Below, one piece after another: positions 1 to 9,102 of a stretch of DNA of 64,000 bases (the first letter of the stretch is position 1; every line of letters starts with the position of its first letter). The position numbers were made by a program, and so were the translations under genes. The notes under the pieces were generated by a model. It was not told the origin of the DNA. It searched no databases and saw nothing but the letters and a program-made list of their open reading frames with translations. Origin of the DNA: Fructilactobacillus ixorae (GTDB lineage Bacteria; Bacillota; Bacilli; Lactobacillales; Lactobacillaceae); the NCBI RefSeq assembly GCF_024029915.1, contig NZ_CP097478.1, positions 744,001-808,000 on the forward strand. Reading direction: 5' to 3'.

Positions 1-6
1 TGCCAT
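1..6 (-). CDS. Start of a gene that continues beyond the window (possibly trmFO)
   Basis: On the minus strand a GAGGAG ribosome binding site (14-19) lies seven bases before an ATG at 6-4, followed by one Ala codon before the window ends. This looks like the start of the gene after topA. In many lactobacilli that gene is trmFO (tRNA uridine-54 methyltransferase), but only two codons are visible, so the identity is a guess from synteny. Confidence 0.4.
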
Positions 7-27
7 CGTCATTCTCCTCATTTTCGA

Positions 28-57
28 AAAAGACCGTTCGCTTGCGAACGGTCTTTT
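28..57 (-). terminator. Intrinsic terminator after topA
   Basis: A 13-bp perfect stem (28-40 with 45-57, arm AAAAGACCGTTCG) with a 4-base loop is followed on the minus strand by a T run. It starts three bases past the topA stop codon and lies just before the ribosome binding site of the next gene. Confidence 0.85.
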
Positions 58-59
58 GG

Positions 60-2177
60 TTACTTAATGATAGTTTCTTCGTAATCACCCTGCGGACAGA
101 GCACCTGCCAGCCCGCGCGCACCTTCTTGTTAACCAAGAAGTGGTGACATTTCGGACAATCACGACCAATTGGCTTGTCCCAGGAGACAAAGTCACACTC
201 TGGATAGCGGGAACAACCATAAAACGTCCGTTTTTTCTTGGTTTTTCGTTCAATCACTTGGCCCTTGTGACACTTCGGACAGGTAACCCCAATCTCTTTA
301 ACGATTGTTTGCGTATTGCGACAGTCCGGGAACCGGGAGCAAGCAAAGAACTTCCCGTATTTACCCATCTTTTCGACCATCGGAGCGCCACAAATATCAC
401 AGTTAAAGCCCGCTAAGGGTTCTTTAATCTGAACGGCTTCCATTTCTTTTTCGGCATGGGTCACCTCTTTAGAAAATGGTTGGTAGAAATCATTTACGAC
501 CGCTACCCATTTCCGTTTGGCTTCTTCAATCTCATCCAGTTGCCCTTCAATGTCCGCTGTAAAGTCAACGTTCACGATGTCTGGGAAGTACTCTTCAATC
601 AGTTTATTGACAATCTCACCCAGTTCCGTTGGCACGAATCGACGGGCTTCAAGCTTCACGTAGTACCGCTTTTGAATCGTCATCAACGTTGGAGCGTACG
701 TAGATGGACGGCCCACTCCGTTTTCTTCCAACGTTTTAATGAGCGCTGCTTCAGTGTACCGTGCGGGTGGTTGCGTGAAGTGTTGATCCGGTTGGTTGCT
801 AACCATCTGAACCGCATCACCAGTTTCTAAGCTTGGGAGGATGTTATCCTTTTCCTTCCCCGCGGCGTAAACCTTTAAGTACCCTTCAAACTTCAGCTTC
901 GAGCCGTTTGCCCGATAACTAACCCCATTTTGGTCAATCGTGACCGTTTGGGTATCCACAACGGCCGGCGTCATCTGACTCGCTACAAAGCGACACCAAA
1001 TCAGATTATATAACTTATACTGATCTTTAGTTAAATACTTTTCAATGCTCTGCGGCGTCCGTAAGACCGAAGTCGGTCGAACCGCCTCATGGGCATCCTG
1101 TGCTCCTTCAGGTAATTTTCCCTTTTGCGGGTGATTTGCAGCATATTTCGCGCCATAATGTTCATGCAAAAAGGCTGCGGCTTCGTGCTTAGCTCCAGAA
1201 GAAATTCGCGTTGAATCGGTTCGCATGTAGGTAATTAACCCCTGGCTTCCTTCCTTACCAATGTTAATCCCTTCATAAAGTTGCTGGGCAGCCATCATCG
1301 TACGCCCCGTTCGAAACCGGAGTTTTTTATTTGCATCTTGTTGCAGCGTACTCGTCGTAAACGGCCGTGGAGGTTGCCGTTTCTTTTCCCGCTTTTTAAC
1401 GTCCGCAATGGTAAAATCAGCCTTTGGATCCAGTCGCTTTACAACGGACTGGACAGCTGCGTTATCCTTTAAGTTCGTTTTCTTGCCGTCTAATCCGTAA
1501 AAACTAGCCTTAAACTTAGAACGCCCCTTCTTAAAGACCGAATCAATCGTCCAGTATTCTTCTGGTTGGAATTTTTGGATGGCGCGTTCGCGCTGAATGA
1601 TAATCCAGAGTGCCACTGATTGAACTCGACCGGCACTCAAACCCTTCTTCACTTTTTTCCACAAAATTGGTGAGATTGAATAACCCACCAACCGGTCGAT
1701 GATTCGCCGGGCTTGTTGGGCGTTAATGAGGTTCATATCAATGGTCCGCGGGTGCTTAAAAGCATCCTTGACCGTTTCTTTAGTAATTTCGTTAAAGGTC
1801 ACCCGGTTATAGTCATTCACATCTAAATTTAGAATGTGAGCAACGTGCCAGGCAATCGCTTCTCCTTCCCGGTCCGGGTCAGAAGCCAGAAAAACTTCCT
1901 TTGCTTTTTTCGCTTCGGACTTGAGGCTTTTGATTGTCTCGCCCTTGCCTCGAATCGAAATGTATTCCGGGGTAAATTCATTTTCAATCTCAATTCCCAT
2001 TCGACTTTTCGGTAAATCACGAATATGACCCTTGCTGGCAATTACGTTATAGGTCCGCCCGAGATACTTCCCAATCGTTTTCGCCTTGGCTGGTGATTCG
2101 ACAATCACTAACTTCTTTTTTGGTGTACTACGTTTGCGCTTAGTTGGTTGCTTTTTCGTTGTTGTTTTGGTGGCCAT
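60..2177 (-). CDS. topA: DNA topoisomerase I
   Basis: Type IA topoisomerase, 705 residues, which relaxes negatively supercoiled DNA by single-strand passage. The TOPRIM domain opens with [17 protein letters not shown] (about residue 24) and carries SDPDREGEA near residue 99. The catalytic tyrosine is Tyr317 in [10 protein letters not shown]. The C-terminal 110 residues hold two complete four-cysteine zinc ribbons (CDICGAP..., CPKCHKG...) and a third degenerate one with only three cysteines. The first 22 residues are a Lys/Thr-rich basic tail. The start ATG follows a GAGGG site. In relatives topA normally follows dprA directly; here a small membrane gene lies between them. Confidence 0.98.
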   Translation of the reverse strand: MATKTTTKKQPTKRKRSTPKKKLVIVESPAKAKTIGKYLGRTYNVIASKGHIRDLPKSRMGIEIENEFTPEYISIRGKGETIKSLKSEAKKAKEVFLASDPDREGEAIAWHVAHILNLDVNDYNRVTFNEITKETVKDAFKHPRTIDMNLINAQQARRIIDRLVGYSISPILWKKVKKGLSAGRVQSVALWIIIQRERAIQKFQPEEYWTIDSVFKKGRSKFKASFYGLDGKKTNLKDNAAVQSVVKRLDPKADFTIADVKKREKKRQPPRPFTTSTLQQDANKKLRFRTGRTMMAAQQLYEGINIGKEGSQGLITYMRTDSTRISSGAKHEAAAFLHEHYGAKYAANHPQKGKLPEGAQDAHEAVRPTSVLRTPQSIEKYLTKDQYKLYNLIWCRFVASQMTPAVVDTQTVTIDQNGVSYRANGSKLKFEGYLKVYAAGKEKDNILPSLETGDAVQMVSNQPDQHFTQPPARYTEAALIKTLEENGVGRPSTYAPTLMTIQKRYYVKLEARRFVPTELGEIVNKLIEEYFPDIVNVDFTADIEGQLDEIEEAKRKWVAVVNDFYQPFSKEVTHAEKEMEAVQIKEPLAGFNCDICGAPMVEKMGKYGKFFACSRFPDCRNTQTIVKEIGVTCPKCHKGQVIERKTKKKRTFYGCSRYPECDFVSWDKPIGRDCPKCHHFLVNKKVRAGWQVLCPQGDYEETIIK

Positions 2178-2202
2178 TAAATTCTATCCCTCGTCACTTT
2201 TC

Positions 2203-2217
2203 TACATATATTATGTA
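2203..2217. promoter_or_regulatory. Inverted repeat in the topA promoter region
   Basis: TACATATATTATGTA is a 6-3-6 inverted repeat 26 bp upstream of the topA start. It overlaps the only A/T-rich -10-like sequence before the gene, so it may be an operator, or simply part of the promoter. No known regulator consensus was recognised. Confidence 0.3.
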
Positions 2218-2296
2218 CGTAATCATCGCAGGTACAGCGCGATGAATTTCTAACAAAGCATATTGCAATTTTTTCTAGGTGTCAAATTAAACCCAC

Positions 2297-2327
2297 TAAA
2301 AAGGCTCTTCCAGTAGTGGAAGAGCCT
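2297..2327 (-). terminator. Intrinsic terminator after the small membrane gene
   Basis: A perfect 10-bp stem (2302-2311 with 2318-2327, arm AGGCTCTTCC) with a 6-base loop is followed on the minus strand by TTTTTAGT. It separates the 104-residue membrane protein gene from topA. Confidence 0.85.
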
Positions 2328-2358
2328 CACTGTAACCAAAGTCTAAACCCGACTGGGC

Positions 2359-2673
2359 TTATTTATCCAAAAATTTCCAAATCACGCCTCCAAGGAAGGC
2401 GGCGACCAGCACGAAGATGAAAATCAATAGTAACATTACATCTGGAATGTACATCCCAAGGGTTACCACGATTCCATAGAATAAGATACTGAAAACTAAA
2501 ATCACAGCGTCAATAAAACAAACAATCTGACCACAATCGGCCCAAGCAATTTTATAGGCTGGTTTTTTCATTAACCGATCGATCCCCCACAAGAGGGCGG
2601 TAATAATCCATAAAATGACGTTGGCAACTGCGAAGAACTCTAATGAGTTAACGCTACTAAGAAAGTTAAACAT
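2359..2673 (-). CDS. Small membrane protein of unknown function
   Basis: A 104-residue protein with about three hydrophobic segments (residues ~12-33, ~48-75 and ~78-100) and short charged loops; no signal peptidase site or known motif is evident. The start is taken at the ATG eight bases after AAAGGAG; an upstream GTG is too close to that site. The gene has its own terminator and a plausible promoter, so it looks like a single-gene unit inserted between dprA and topA. Family not recognised. A role at the membrane is all that can be inferred. Confidence 0.75.
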   Translation of the reverse strand: MFNFLSSVNSLEFFAVANVILWIITALLWGIDRLMKKPAYKIAWADCGQIVCFIDAVILVFSILFYGIVVTLGMYIPDVMLLLIFIFVLVAAFLGGVIWKFLDK

Positions 2674-2712
2674 ACTCACTGCTCCTTTATCTATTAGTCC
2701 ATACTACCTTTT

Positions 2713-2743
2713 ATTATACACGTCTTTTCTAATTTCGTTGCAA
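2713..2743 (-). promoter_or_regulatory. Probable promoter of the small membrane gene
   Basis: A perfect TATAAT (+ strand 2713-2718) lies 40 bp upstream of the start codon. TTGCAA at 2738-2743 could be the -35 box, but the 19-bp spacer is longer than ideal. Confidence 0.5.
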
Positions 2744-2919
2744 GATTTGGTTGCAGATGTGCGCCTAATTCATTACACCAAAACAATTAGATCGCCTTCA
2801 AGTCACCGCAACCCGGGTTCTCTACTTCCAAATTCGCATCCACTTTTTGCGTCCCTACATCAAAAACTTTAAAACCGGGCAGCTGGAAGTCGTACGACTA
2901 ACCACGTCATCACGCACAT
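2719..2919 (+). other. Intergenic stretch with possible remnant of a plus-strand gene
   Basis: No intact gene is visible here. On the plus strand a protein-like frame (reading LQDLVADVRLIHYTK from about 2739) appears to shift by one base near 2785 into a second frame (QLDRLQVTATRVLYFQIR onward) that ends at a TAA at 2918-2920, exactly where a terminator stem begins. The composition resembles a natural protein, but no family was recognised and no start codon with a ribosome binding site is left. It may be a decayed gene end or chance. Confidence 0.3.
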
Positions 2920-2961
2920 AAAAATCGGATTCCGACCACCTACGGCAGAAATCCGATTTTT
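2920..2961. terminator. Bidirectional intrinsic terminator after dprA
   Basis: A 12-bp perfect stem (2920-2931 with 2950-2961, arm AAAAATCGGATT) has A/T runs at both ends, so it can work in both directions. It ends the long minus-strand run from cca to dprA, 13 bp after the second (original) dprA stop. Confidence 0.85.
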
Positions 2962-2973
2962 TAATTACTTCAG

Positions 2974-3852
2974 TTAAATAACGACCCGTCCCAGTAAATC
3001 CTGTGTATCAAGACATGGTTGGGCTCCCGCTGCAATCAATTCATTCGCTCATAACGAAAGCTGACTGTTGATGTTGCCGGGGATGGCCAGAACATCCCGA
3101 TTGGCCTGCAAGGCGAGGCTGGCTGTAATCAAACTACCCGATTTCTGCCGGGCTTCGACCACCAGTAACTTCTGGCAAAGTCCGGCAATAATGCGATTGC
3201 GTTCAACAAATTGGTACCGGCGCGGTCCCACGCCTAATGGATACTCGGTAACCACTAACTGGGTGTGCGCCAGGGTGTGCTGTAGCTCACGGTTGGGCGC
3301 TGGATAAAAATGATCTAGCCCCGTGCCTAATACTGCGATGGTTCGGCCACGATGAGCCAGGGCCAACTGATGGCCTAACGTATCAACCCCGGTTGCTAGT
3401 CCGGAAACAATCACATAGCGCTGCACTACCGGAGCCGTTACCGTCCGTTTTAACGACTTAATCGCATAGACAGAACAATTTCTGGACCCGACAATCCCTA
3501 ATACTGGGGTTTGTCGGAGTAGATCAAGGTTCCCCGCATAAAAAAGCACCAGGGGTGGTAGAAAAATCTCTCGTAACTGCTGGGGATAGGCGGCGTCTAA
3601 AATGGTAATCCAACCACCCGCCTGATTCCGCTGCACTTGTTTGGTTAATGCTGCCGTTAAAAAGTTTTGAACGAACGGCGTCACCTTCAACCGGTGCTCG
3701 CGCAACAAAGCAGCCAGTGTTTGTAATAAACCAGCTAAAGAATAGCGTTCAAAATGGGGTTCTTGCTGTAGCCACGTGTAGATTACACTTTCACCTTTAA
3801 GCCCAATCCCGGGACACAGTTTGATCCGCAGTAAAAATTCTCGTTTATCCAT
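2974..3852 (-). pseudogene. dprA: dprA interrupted by an in-frame TGA near its 3' end
   Basis: DNA-protecting protein DprA loads RecA on incoming single-stranded DNA during transformation. The Rossmann-like core is intact, including GIVGSRNCSVYA, SGLATGVDTLGH, AVLGTGLDHFYP and the AIPGNIN motif. Translation stops at TGA (3049-3051) after NINSQLSL, giving 267 residues. The same frame then continues for 24 conserved-looking codons (ANELIAAGAQPCLDTQDLL...) to a TAA at 2974-2976. Relatives have Gly where the TGA stands, so GGA to TGA is the simplest change. Full length would be 292 codons, normal for the family. Whether the shortened protein (3049-3852) still works is unclear. It sits 30 bp after rnhB in the cca-dprA run. 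Confidence 0.85.
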
Positions 3853-3882
3853 CGTATTCTCCCTTTTTTAAGAGATACGAAA

Positions 3883-4644
3883 TTAATGGCCTAAATCACG
3901 GACGGGCGCAAAACTTTGCCGGTGAAGGGGCGTTGCTCCATACTGGCGTAAAGCTTGGAGATGTTCCTTAGTCCCATACCCATCATTATGAGCAAAGCCA
4001 TATTCTGGATATTGCTGGTCATATTGAATCATTAAATCATCCCGATAGACCTTGGCCAAGATGCTGGCCGCGGCAATACTAGCCGATTTGGCATCTCCCT
4101 TAATTAACTTAGTCTGGGGGATCTCCGTCTCAATTACCATCGCATCAACTAGCAGATGGTCTGGCTGACAGGTTAAGCGTTCAACCGCCTGTTTCATCCC
4201 CAATCGACTCGCCTCATAGATGTTAATTCGGTCAATGATGGTGGGACTGACGGTCACGAGACTATATGCAACCGCGGCTTGTTTAATGAGGGGCACGAGA
4301 CGCCGGCGCTCGTGATCTGATAGCTGCTTGGAATCATTCACGGTTGGCAGATTAAAGGTCGGCGGTAAAATCACCGCCCCCACCACCACCGGTCCGGCAA
4401 GCGGGCCCCGTCCCACTTCATCGACTCCAGCTACGTGTGCAATTCCCTGATGCCAGAGCGCACGTTCTTGTTGCAAGCGCCGTTCAAAAGCTTCAAAGCG
4501 CTGGCGGTCCCGTTCCAGACGCTTGGTTGTTTGTTGTAACAGGCGTTGTACCCCCTTACGCGGGTCCGTTTGGTAGGCCGTTAGTAGCGGATCAGTCAGA
4601 CTAGTTACCTGCGCCAATTGAGCGGTTAGTTCTTTAATGTTCAT
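3883..4644 (-). CDS. rnhB: Ribonuclease HII
   Basis: 253-residue RNase HII, which removes RNA from RNA/DNA hybrids and misincorporated ribonucleotides from DNA. Visible motifs are GVDEVGRGPLAGPVVVGAV (metal-binding Asp and Glu, about residue 73), NDSKQLS, LLVDAM and SIAAASILAKVYRD. The N-terminal 65 residues form the charged, helical extension common in Firmicutes. The 5' end overlaps rbgA by 11 bp, which suggests translational coupling; RbgA-RnhB adjacency is usual in Bacillota. Confidence 0.97.
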   Translation of the reverse strand: MNIKELTAQLAQVTSLTDPLLTAYQTDPRKGVQRLLQQTTKRLERDRQRFEAFERRLQQERALWHQGIAHVAGVDEVGRGPLAGPVVVGAVILPPTFNLPTVNDSKQLSDHERRRLVPLIKQAAVAYSLVTVSPTIIDRINIYEASRLGMKQAVERLTCQPDHLLVDAMVIETEIPQTKLIKGDAKSASIAAASILAKVYRDDLMIQYDQQYPEYGFAHNDGYGTKEHLQALRQYGATPLHRQSFAPVRDLGH

Positions 4645-5497
4645 CAGTCACAACGTCCTGGGGCTCATCTAAGGTAAACCGACCTAATTTACCCTTCCGA
4701 ACATCGGTAATTATGCGGTCCGATGCTCGTTCGTAATCATCCCGCATGCCTAAATTAGCCGTAATCAGCAACAATAATTCCGGAGCGGGTAATTCTAAAG
4801 CGCTCGCTTGCAGGCGATAACGTTCCTGCAGGACCGTTGGATTGGTCGTCCGAAAAAACTGGAGTGCAAACAGGGCTACGTCATCGCTATGGTAGGCACT
4901 ATCCCGAATGGCGCCCGTAAGAGCCAATTCTTCAGCCACCGTTTGGTTCTGAAACTTCGGCCATAAAATTCCTGGGGTGTCTAACAACTCCAGGTGCCCG
5001 TTTCCGGTCAACCACTGTTGCCCCTTCGTCACCCCCGGTCGATTCCCAACTGGGGCAGATCGTCTCTGAACTAATTGATTGAGAAGCGTTGATTTCCCGA
5101 CGTTTGGAACGCCCACGCAAATCGCTTTGATGGTTTGTCGTTCCATGCCACGCTCACTTTGTGCCGCTAATTTAGTCGTCAGGAGGGTCCGCGCGGCGTT
5201 TTCAATTTTTTTCTGCACGCCGGTCAATTTGGCATCAACTGCCAGCGCGACCAGACCCTGCGTCCGAAAGAAACGTAACCACTGTTGAGTTAGCTTCGGG
5301 TCAGCTAAATCTGCCTTGGTTAAGATCATTAGGCGGGGTTCCCCCTGACTAATTCGACTAACTTCTGGGTTAATGGAGGTAAACGGAATCCGGGCGTCGA
5401 CCAACTCAAACACCACATCAACTAGTTTAATGTTCGCTTCAAACTGGCGAATGGCCTTGGCCATGTGTCCTGGAAACCATTGAATGTTACTTTGCAT
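4634..5497 (-). CDS. rbgA: Ribosome biogenesis GTPase RbgA (YlqF)
   Basis: 287-residue circularly permuted GTPase required for late 50S assembly. It opens with IQWFPGHMAKA, then shows the permuted motif order: G4 TKAD (about 61), G5-like region, G1 GVPNVGKST (about 130), switch region, and G3 DTPG (about 175), followed by a helical C-terminal domain that contacts rRNA. It overlaps rnhB at its 3' end and follows the yozE-like gene by 10 bp, so it belongs to the same transcript. Confidence 0.97.
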   Translation of the reverse strand: MQSNIQWFPGHMAKAIRQFEANIKLVDVVFELVDARIPFTSINPEVSRISQGEPRLMILTKADLADPKLTQQWLRFFRTQGLVALAVDAKLTGVQKKIENAARTLLTTKLAAQSERGMERQTIKAICVGVPNVGKSTLLNQLVQRRSAPVGNRPGVTKGQQWLTGNGHLELLDTPGILWPKFQNQTVAEELALTGAIRDSAYHSDDVALFALQFFRTTNPTVLQERYRLQASALELPAPELLLLITANLGMRDDYERASDRIITDVRKGKLGRFTLDEPQDVVTDEH

Positions 5498-5507
5498 GAC
5501 CGACTCC

Positions 5508-5729
5508 TTAATCTAGGTAAGCTAAATACTGCTGCCAGGCATCATCAAAAATCGTTAAGGTTGGCAAATACCCCGCATTTTCCTCTAGGTACTTTGAAAT
5601 TTCATCAAAATTATCGGTGTGCTTTGGAAAACTTTGGTCAAAGAAAGCATTATTTGCAAACTCAGCAAGCGTCGTATGACTGGCTGGATTCCGTTCTGTC
5701 ATCAAATACTCATAAAAACTTTTTCGCAT
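5508..5729 (-). CDS. YozE SAM-like family protein
   Basis: 73-residue protein of the YozE/DUF1250 family, a small all-helical sterile-alpha-motif-like fold of unknown role. The family pattern is clear: RKSFYEYL at the start, LAEFANNAFFDQSFPK in the middle and an acidic/aromatic end (FDDAWQQYLAYLD). The start is placed at the ATG (5729) that follows AGAGGATGAAG inside the end of dfrA; longer readings of the frame run antisense through dfrA coding sequence without family similarity. It overlaps dfrA by 20 bp. Confidence 0.9.
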   Translation of the reverse strand: MRKSFYEYLMTERNPASHTTLAEFANNAFFDQSFPKHTDNFDEISKYLEENAGYLPTLTIFDDAWQQYLAYLD

Positions 5730-6222
5730 CTTCATCCTCTTTTCGCTGCCAAATTTCAAAGTGGTGCGGATATTCGGCCGGCGTGGCTCCAGGTCGTTCC
5801 TTAACCAACGTGAACTGGTGGTAGTCAATTGGAGGCATCTTAGTATCCCCAGCGACGTCTGCGGCAATAACTGTTCGATACAACCAAGTCACTTCAGGGA
5901 GCAATAACCGAAAAATTTGACTGCCCCCAACCACAAAAATCAGCTCATCATCATGCCTTTTTGCATATTGCAAAAAGCTGGCAGGGGTGTGAAAAACTTG
6001 TACTTCTGCCGGGAAATTAGTGGCTGGTTGGTGGGTTAACACCAGATTTTGCCGGTGTGGTAACGGTCGCCCAAAACTGGCATAGGTTTTACTTCCCGCT
6101 AAAATGGGATGGCCTGTCGTCTGCTCCTTAAAAAAGTGCATGTCATCTGGCAGATGCCACGGTAACGTTCCCTGGTTGCCAATTATTTGGTTTTGGGCCT
6201 CCGCCCAAATAAATGCTAACAT
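5710..6222 (-). CDS. dfrA: Dihydrofolate reductase
   Basis: 170-residue NADPH-dependent dihydrofolate reductase that regenerates tetrahydrofolate used up by thymidylate synthase. Typical features are the N-terminal strand MLAFIWAEAQNQIIG, the substrate loop LPWHLPDDMHFFK with its active-site Asp, and VVGGSQIF near residue 103. The usual MGRKT(Y/W) motif reads LAGSKTY, a mild variant. It lies 12 bp after thyA; the pairing makes a thymidylate-synthesis unit. Confidence 0.96.
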   Translation of the reverse strand: MLAFIWAEAQNQIIGNQGTLPWHLPDDMHFFKEQTTGHPILAGSKTYASFGRPLPHRQNLVLTHQPATNFPAEVQVFHTPASFLQYAKRHDDELIFVVGGSQIFRLLLPEVTWLYRTVIAADVAGDTKMPPIDYHQFTLVKERPGATPAEYPHHFEIWQRKEDEDAKKFL

Positions 6223-6234
6223 GCGACTTGCCTC

Positions 6235-7185
6235 CTAAACGGCCACCGCCCCTTTAATCCGTGGGTGGTGCTGGTAATGTTTAATTTGAATATCATCAAT
6301 GTCATAGTCAAAAATACTATTTTTAGCCGGATTCAACCACAGGGTGGGCGCTGGATATGGGGTTCGCGCTAACTGGGTCTTGACCTGTTCAATGTGGTTT
6401 TGGTAAATATGGGCGTCTCCCAAGGTATGAATAAATTCACCTGGAACTAAGCCACATTCCTTCGCAATCAAACTCGTCAGTAAGGCGTAGCTCGCGATGT
6501 TAAACGGAACTCCCAAAAAGATGTCTCCACTGCGTTGGTACAACTGACAACTCAGTTTGCCGTCGTTGACATAAAATTGAAACAGCGTGTGGCACGGTGG
6601 TAAAGCCACCTCATCAACGTCCCCCGGATTCCAAGCCGATACAATTAACCGCCGCGAGTTCGGATTGGTTTTAATTTGGTCAATCACCTTTTGGATTTGA
6701 TCAACGGTTTGGCCATTGGTAGTTTGCCAACTACGCCATTGACTCCCGTAGACCAAGCCCAGGTCGCCGTACCGCGCTGCAAAGTCCGCATCTGCTAAGA
6801 TTTGTTGACAAAACCACTCTTTTTGCTGCAGATACGCTGCTTTAAACTCCGGATCAGTTTGTGACCGTAAGCCAAAGTCGGTCATGTCCGGTCCCTGGTA
6901 TTCCGCGGATTCAACCCAGTTTTTAAAGGCCCATTCGTCCCAGATGTGATTATTATGCTGCAGTAAATACCGAATGTTTGTATCACCGCGCAAAAACCAC
7001 AACAACTCGCTTTTGATTAGCCGAAAGGGAACGCTCTTGGTGGTCAGCAAGGGAAACCCTTCCGCTAGGTTAAAGCGCATTTGATACCCAAAGGTACTTA
7101 ACGTCCCGGTTCCCGTGCGATCACCCTTCGGTTGTCCGTTTTCGAGCACAAACCGCGCTAACTTCAAATATTGCTCTTCTAACAT
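6235..7185 (-). CDS. thyA: Thymidylate synthase
   Basis: 316-residue ThyA converts dUMP to dTMP with methylene-tetrahydrofolate. The catalytic cysteine is in [12 protein letters not shown]. Other hallmarks are the N-terminal [12 protein letters not shown] phosphate-binding arginine loop, [21 protein letters not shown], and [10 protein letters not shown]. The length fits the longer Lactobacillus/E. casseliflavus class, which has an insertion around residues 90-140. Followed immediately by dfrA. Confidence 0.98.
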   Translation of the reverse strand: MLEEQYLKLARFVLENGQPKGDRTGTGTLSTFGYQMRFNLAEGFPLLTTKSVPFRLIKSELLWFLRGDTNIRYLLQHNNHIWDEWAFKNWVESAEYQGPDMTDFGLRSQTDPEFKAAYLQQKEWFCQQILADADFAARYGDLGLVYGSQWRSWQTTNGQTVDQIQKVIDQIKTNPNSRRLIVSAWNPGDVDEVALPPCHTLFQFYVNDGKLSCQLYQRSGDIFLGVPFNIASYALLTSLIAKECGLVPGEFIHTLGDAHIYQNHIEQVKTQLARTPYPAPTLWLNPAKNSIFDYDIDDIQIKHYQHHPRIKGAVAV

Positions 7186-7200
7186 GCCATTCCTCCATGC

Positions 7201-9102
7201 CTAGTCTTCATCAACGTACTGACTTAGATATTCCCAGCGGGCGACCAGTTGGTCCCCCTCGGCATTCAAATCGTCTAACTGTCGTTGTAGTTCGGCCAAT
7301 TTATTGTAATCAGCTGCATGCGCCTGCATTTGGTCTTGCACGGCGCTGATTGCAGCCTCATTGTCAGCTAGTTTTGGGTCCAACTGACCCCACTCCAATT
7401 TTTCCGCGTAGGTTAACTTCGTTTTTTCCGCGGGATGCTTCGACGCATTCGGGGATTTTTCTGCCGTTGGCTCAGCTGGATTAGAAGTGCCCTTGGCTTC
7501 CTGTTGTTTTGCTAAGTAGCTACTTAAAGACCCCGTGTACCGGTCAATCTGGGCGTTGCCTTTAAACATCAACAATTGATCGGCAACCTTATCCAAAAAG
7601 TACCGATCGTGAGACACTGTAATCGTTGTGCCGTTGAAGTTTTCAATGTAATTTTCTAAAACGGTGAGCGTCCCAATGTCCAAGTTGTTCGTGGGTTCAT
7701 CTAGTAACAGGACGTTTGGTTGTTCCATTAGGAGTTTTAAGAGGTAGAGGCGGCGTTTTTCGCCCCCCGAAAGCTTCCGAATCAAGGTACCGTGAGTAGC
7801 TTTGGGAAATAGAAACTGTTCTAGCAAGTTAGTGACACTGATTTGATTGCCGTCCTTATCAATCACTTTTTGCCCTACATTCGTGAGGTAATTGATCACT
7901 CGCTGATCATCCGGAATTGGTTCCATTTGCTGGGTATAGTAGCCTAATTTTACCGTCGCTCCCAGTTCAATCATACCGGAATCAAGCGGTAACGTCTTCG
8001 CAATCGCATTCAAAAAACTGGATTTTCCAGTCCCGTTTTCCCCGCTGATTCCGAGTCGTTGACCGTTTTGGACAATCAAATTAAAGTCCCGTAAAATCGG
8101 ATGATCAGCGACGGTGAGATTAACGTCCTTCATTTCAATCACTTTTTTCCCCAGACGCTGTTGGCCCATGCTAATGTTAACGTCGCTTTCCACTGGTGTT
8201 CCCTGGTCAACTTCCTGCTTCAGGGCTTGAAAGCGTTCAATCCGTGCGTTTTGCTTGGTCGAGCGAGCTTTGGCACCCGCTTTCATCCACTGCAATTCCT
8301 GCTTGTACAGTTGTTGCTGTTTATGCCCTGCTGCTAATTCTTGATCAACCCGTTCGGCTTTCTGCGCCACGTAAGTTTGGTAATTACCGTCGTACTTGTG
8401 TAATTTCCCCAACGAAAGTTCCCAAATGTGGTTAGTTACCTGATCTAAGAAGTACCGATCATGAGTAACCACGATTAAAGAACCGTGATACCGGCTCAAA
8501 TACTGCTCTAGCCAGGCAATCGATTCAAAATCCAAATGATTCGTTGGTTCATCTAATAACAACAAGTTCGGCGATTGAATTAAAACTTGGGCTAGGCCCA
8601 CGCGCTTCTGCATTCCTCCGGACATCGTCTGAATCGTTTGGTGTAAATCAGTGATTTTAAGTTGGGTTAAAATCGTCTTGACCTGGCTCTCTGCCGTCCA
8701 CGCATCCAGTTCATTCATCTTTGCTTCCGCGGCAAGGTAAGCCCGTTCGGCATCGGCAGATTCGGGATGGGCGGAATAAGCCGCCAGGGTGTCTTCATAG
8801 CGCCGAATCACCCGGAAAATCGGTTGATTGCCGGAAAAAACCGCTTCTAACACCGTTTTATCACCCGGCAAGTCCGGCTGCTGTTTTAAATACCCAATTG
8901 TATAGGTTTTGGAAGTAACAATCTCGCCCGTTACGTCATGATCAACCTGCGCAATCGCATTTAAGAGTGAGGATTTCCCACTCCCATTAGTTCCAATTAA
9001 CCCAATTCGATCATGCTCATTGATGATAAAATTCAAGTCCTGAAAGAGGGTTTTCTCTCCGTACGTTTTGGTTAAATGTTCGGCTCGTAACGTTTCTACC
9101 AT
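7201..9102 (-). CDS. ABC-F family ATPase (Uup/YfmR type)
   Basis: 633-residue soluble protein with two ABC ATPase domains and no membrane segments. ABC-F proteins act on the ribosome, easing stalled or difficult translation. Walker A motifs are GTNGSGKSS (about 41) and GENGTGKSS (about 353); signatures SGGMQKR and SGGEKRR; Walker B LLLLDEPTNHLD and VLLLDEPTNNLD. A charged interdomain linker lies near 240-290. The last 85 residues are a predicted coiled coil after a Pro/Ala/Lys-rich linker, as in Uup/YfmR. It overlaps the cca stop by 7 bp. An antibiotic-resistance role is less likely given the housekeeping context. Confidence 0.92.
   Translation of the reverse strand: MVETLRAEHLTKTYGEKTLFQDLNFIINEHDRIGLIGTNGSGKSSLLNAIAQVDHDVTGEIVTSKTYTIGYLKQQPDLPGDKTVLEAVFSGNQPIFRVIRRYEDTLAAYSAHPESADAERAYLAAEAKMNELDAWTAESQVKTILTQLKITDLHQTIQTMSGGMQKRVGLAQVLIQSPNLLLLDEPTNHLDFESIAWLEQYLSRYHGSLIVVTHDRYFLDQVTNHIWELSLGKLHKYDGNYQTYVAQKAERVDQELAAGHKQQQLYKQELQWMKAGAKARSTKQNARIERFQALKQEVDQGTPVESDVNISMGQQRLGKKVIEMKDVNLTVADHPILRDFNLIVQNGQRLGISGENGTGKSSFLNAIAKTLPLDSGMIELGATVKLGYYTQQMEPIPDDQRVINYLTNVGQKVIDKDGNQISVTNLLEQFLFPKATHGTLIRKLSGGEKRRLYLLKLLMEQPNVLLLDEPTNNLDIGTLTVLENYIENFNGTTITVSHDRYFLDKVADQLLMFKGNAQIDRYTGSLSSYLAKQQEAKGTSNPAEPTAEKSPNASKHPAEKTKLTYAEKLEWGQLDPKLADNEAAISAVQDQMQAHAADYNKLAELQRQLDDLNAEGDQLVARWEYLSQYVDED

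Noticed and set aside
2615..2872. 85-residue plus-strand frame between topA and dprA
   Set aside because: Its first third is antisense to the small membrane gene and it has no ribosome binding site. Only the later part was kept as a possible gene remnant.
7201..9102. ABC-F protein as an antibiotic-resistance determinant
   Set aside because: It lies inside a housekeeping run with cca and thyA, has the Uup/YfmR coiled-coil end, and shows no sign of transfer. A general translation role is more likely.
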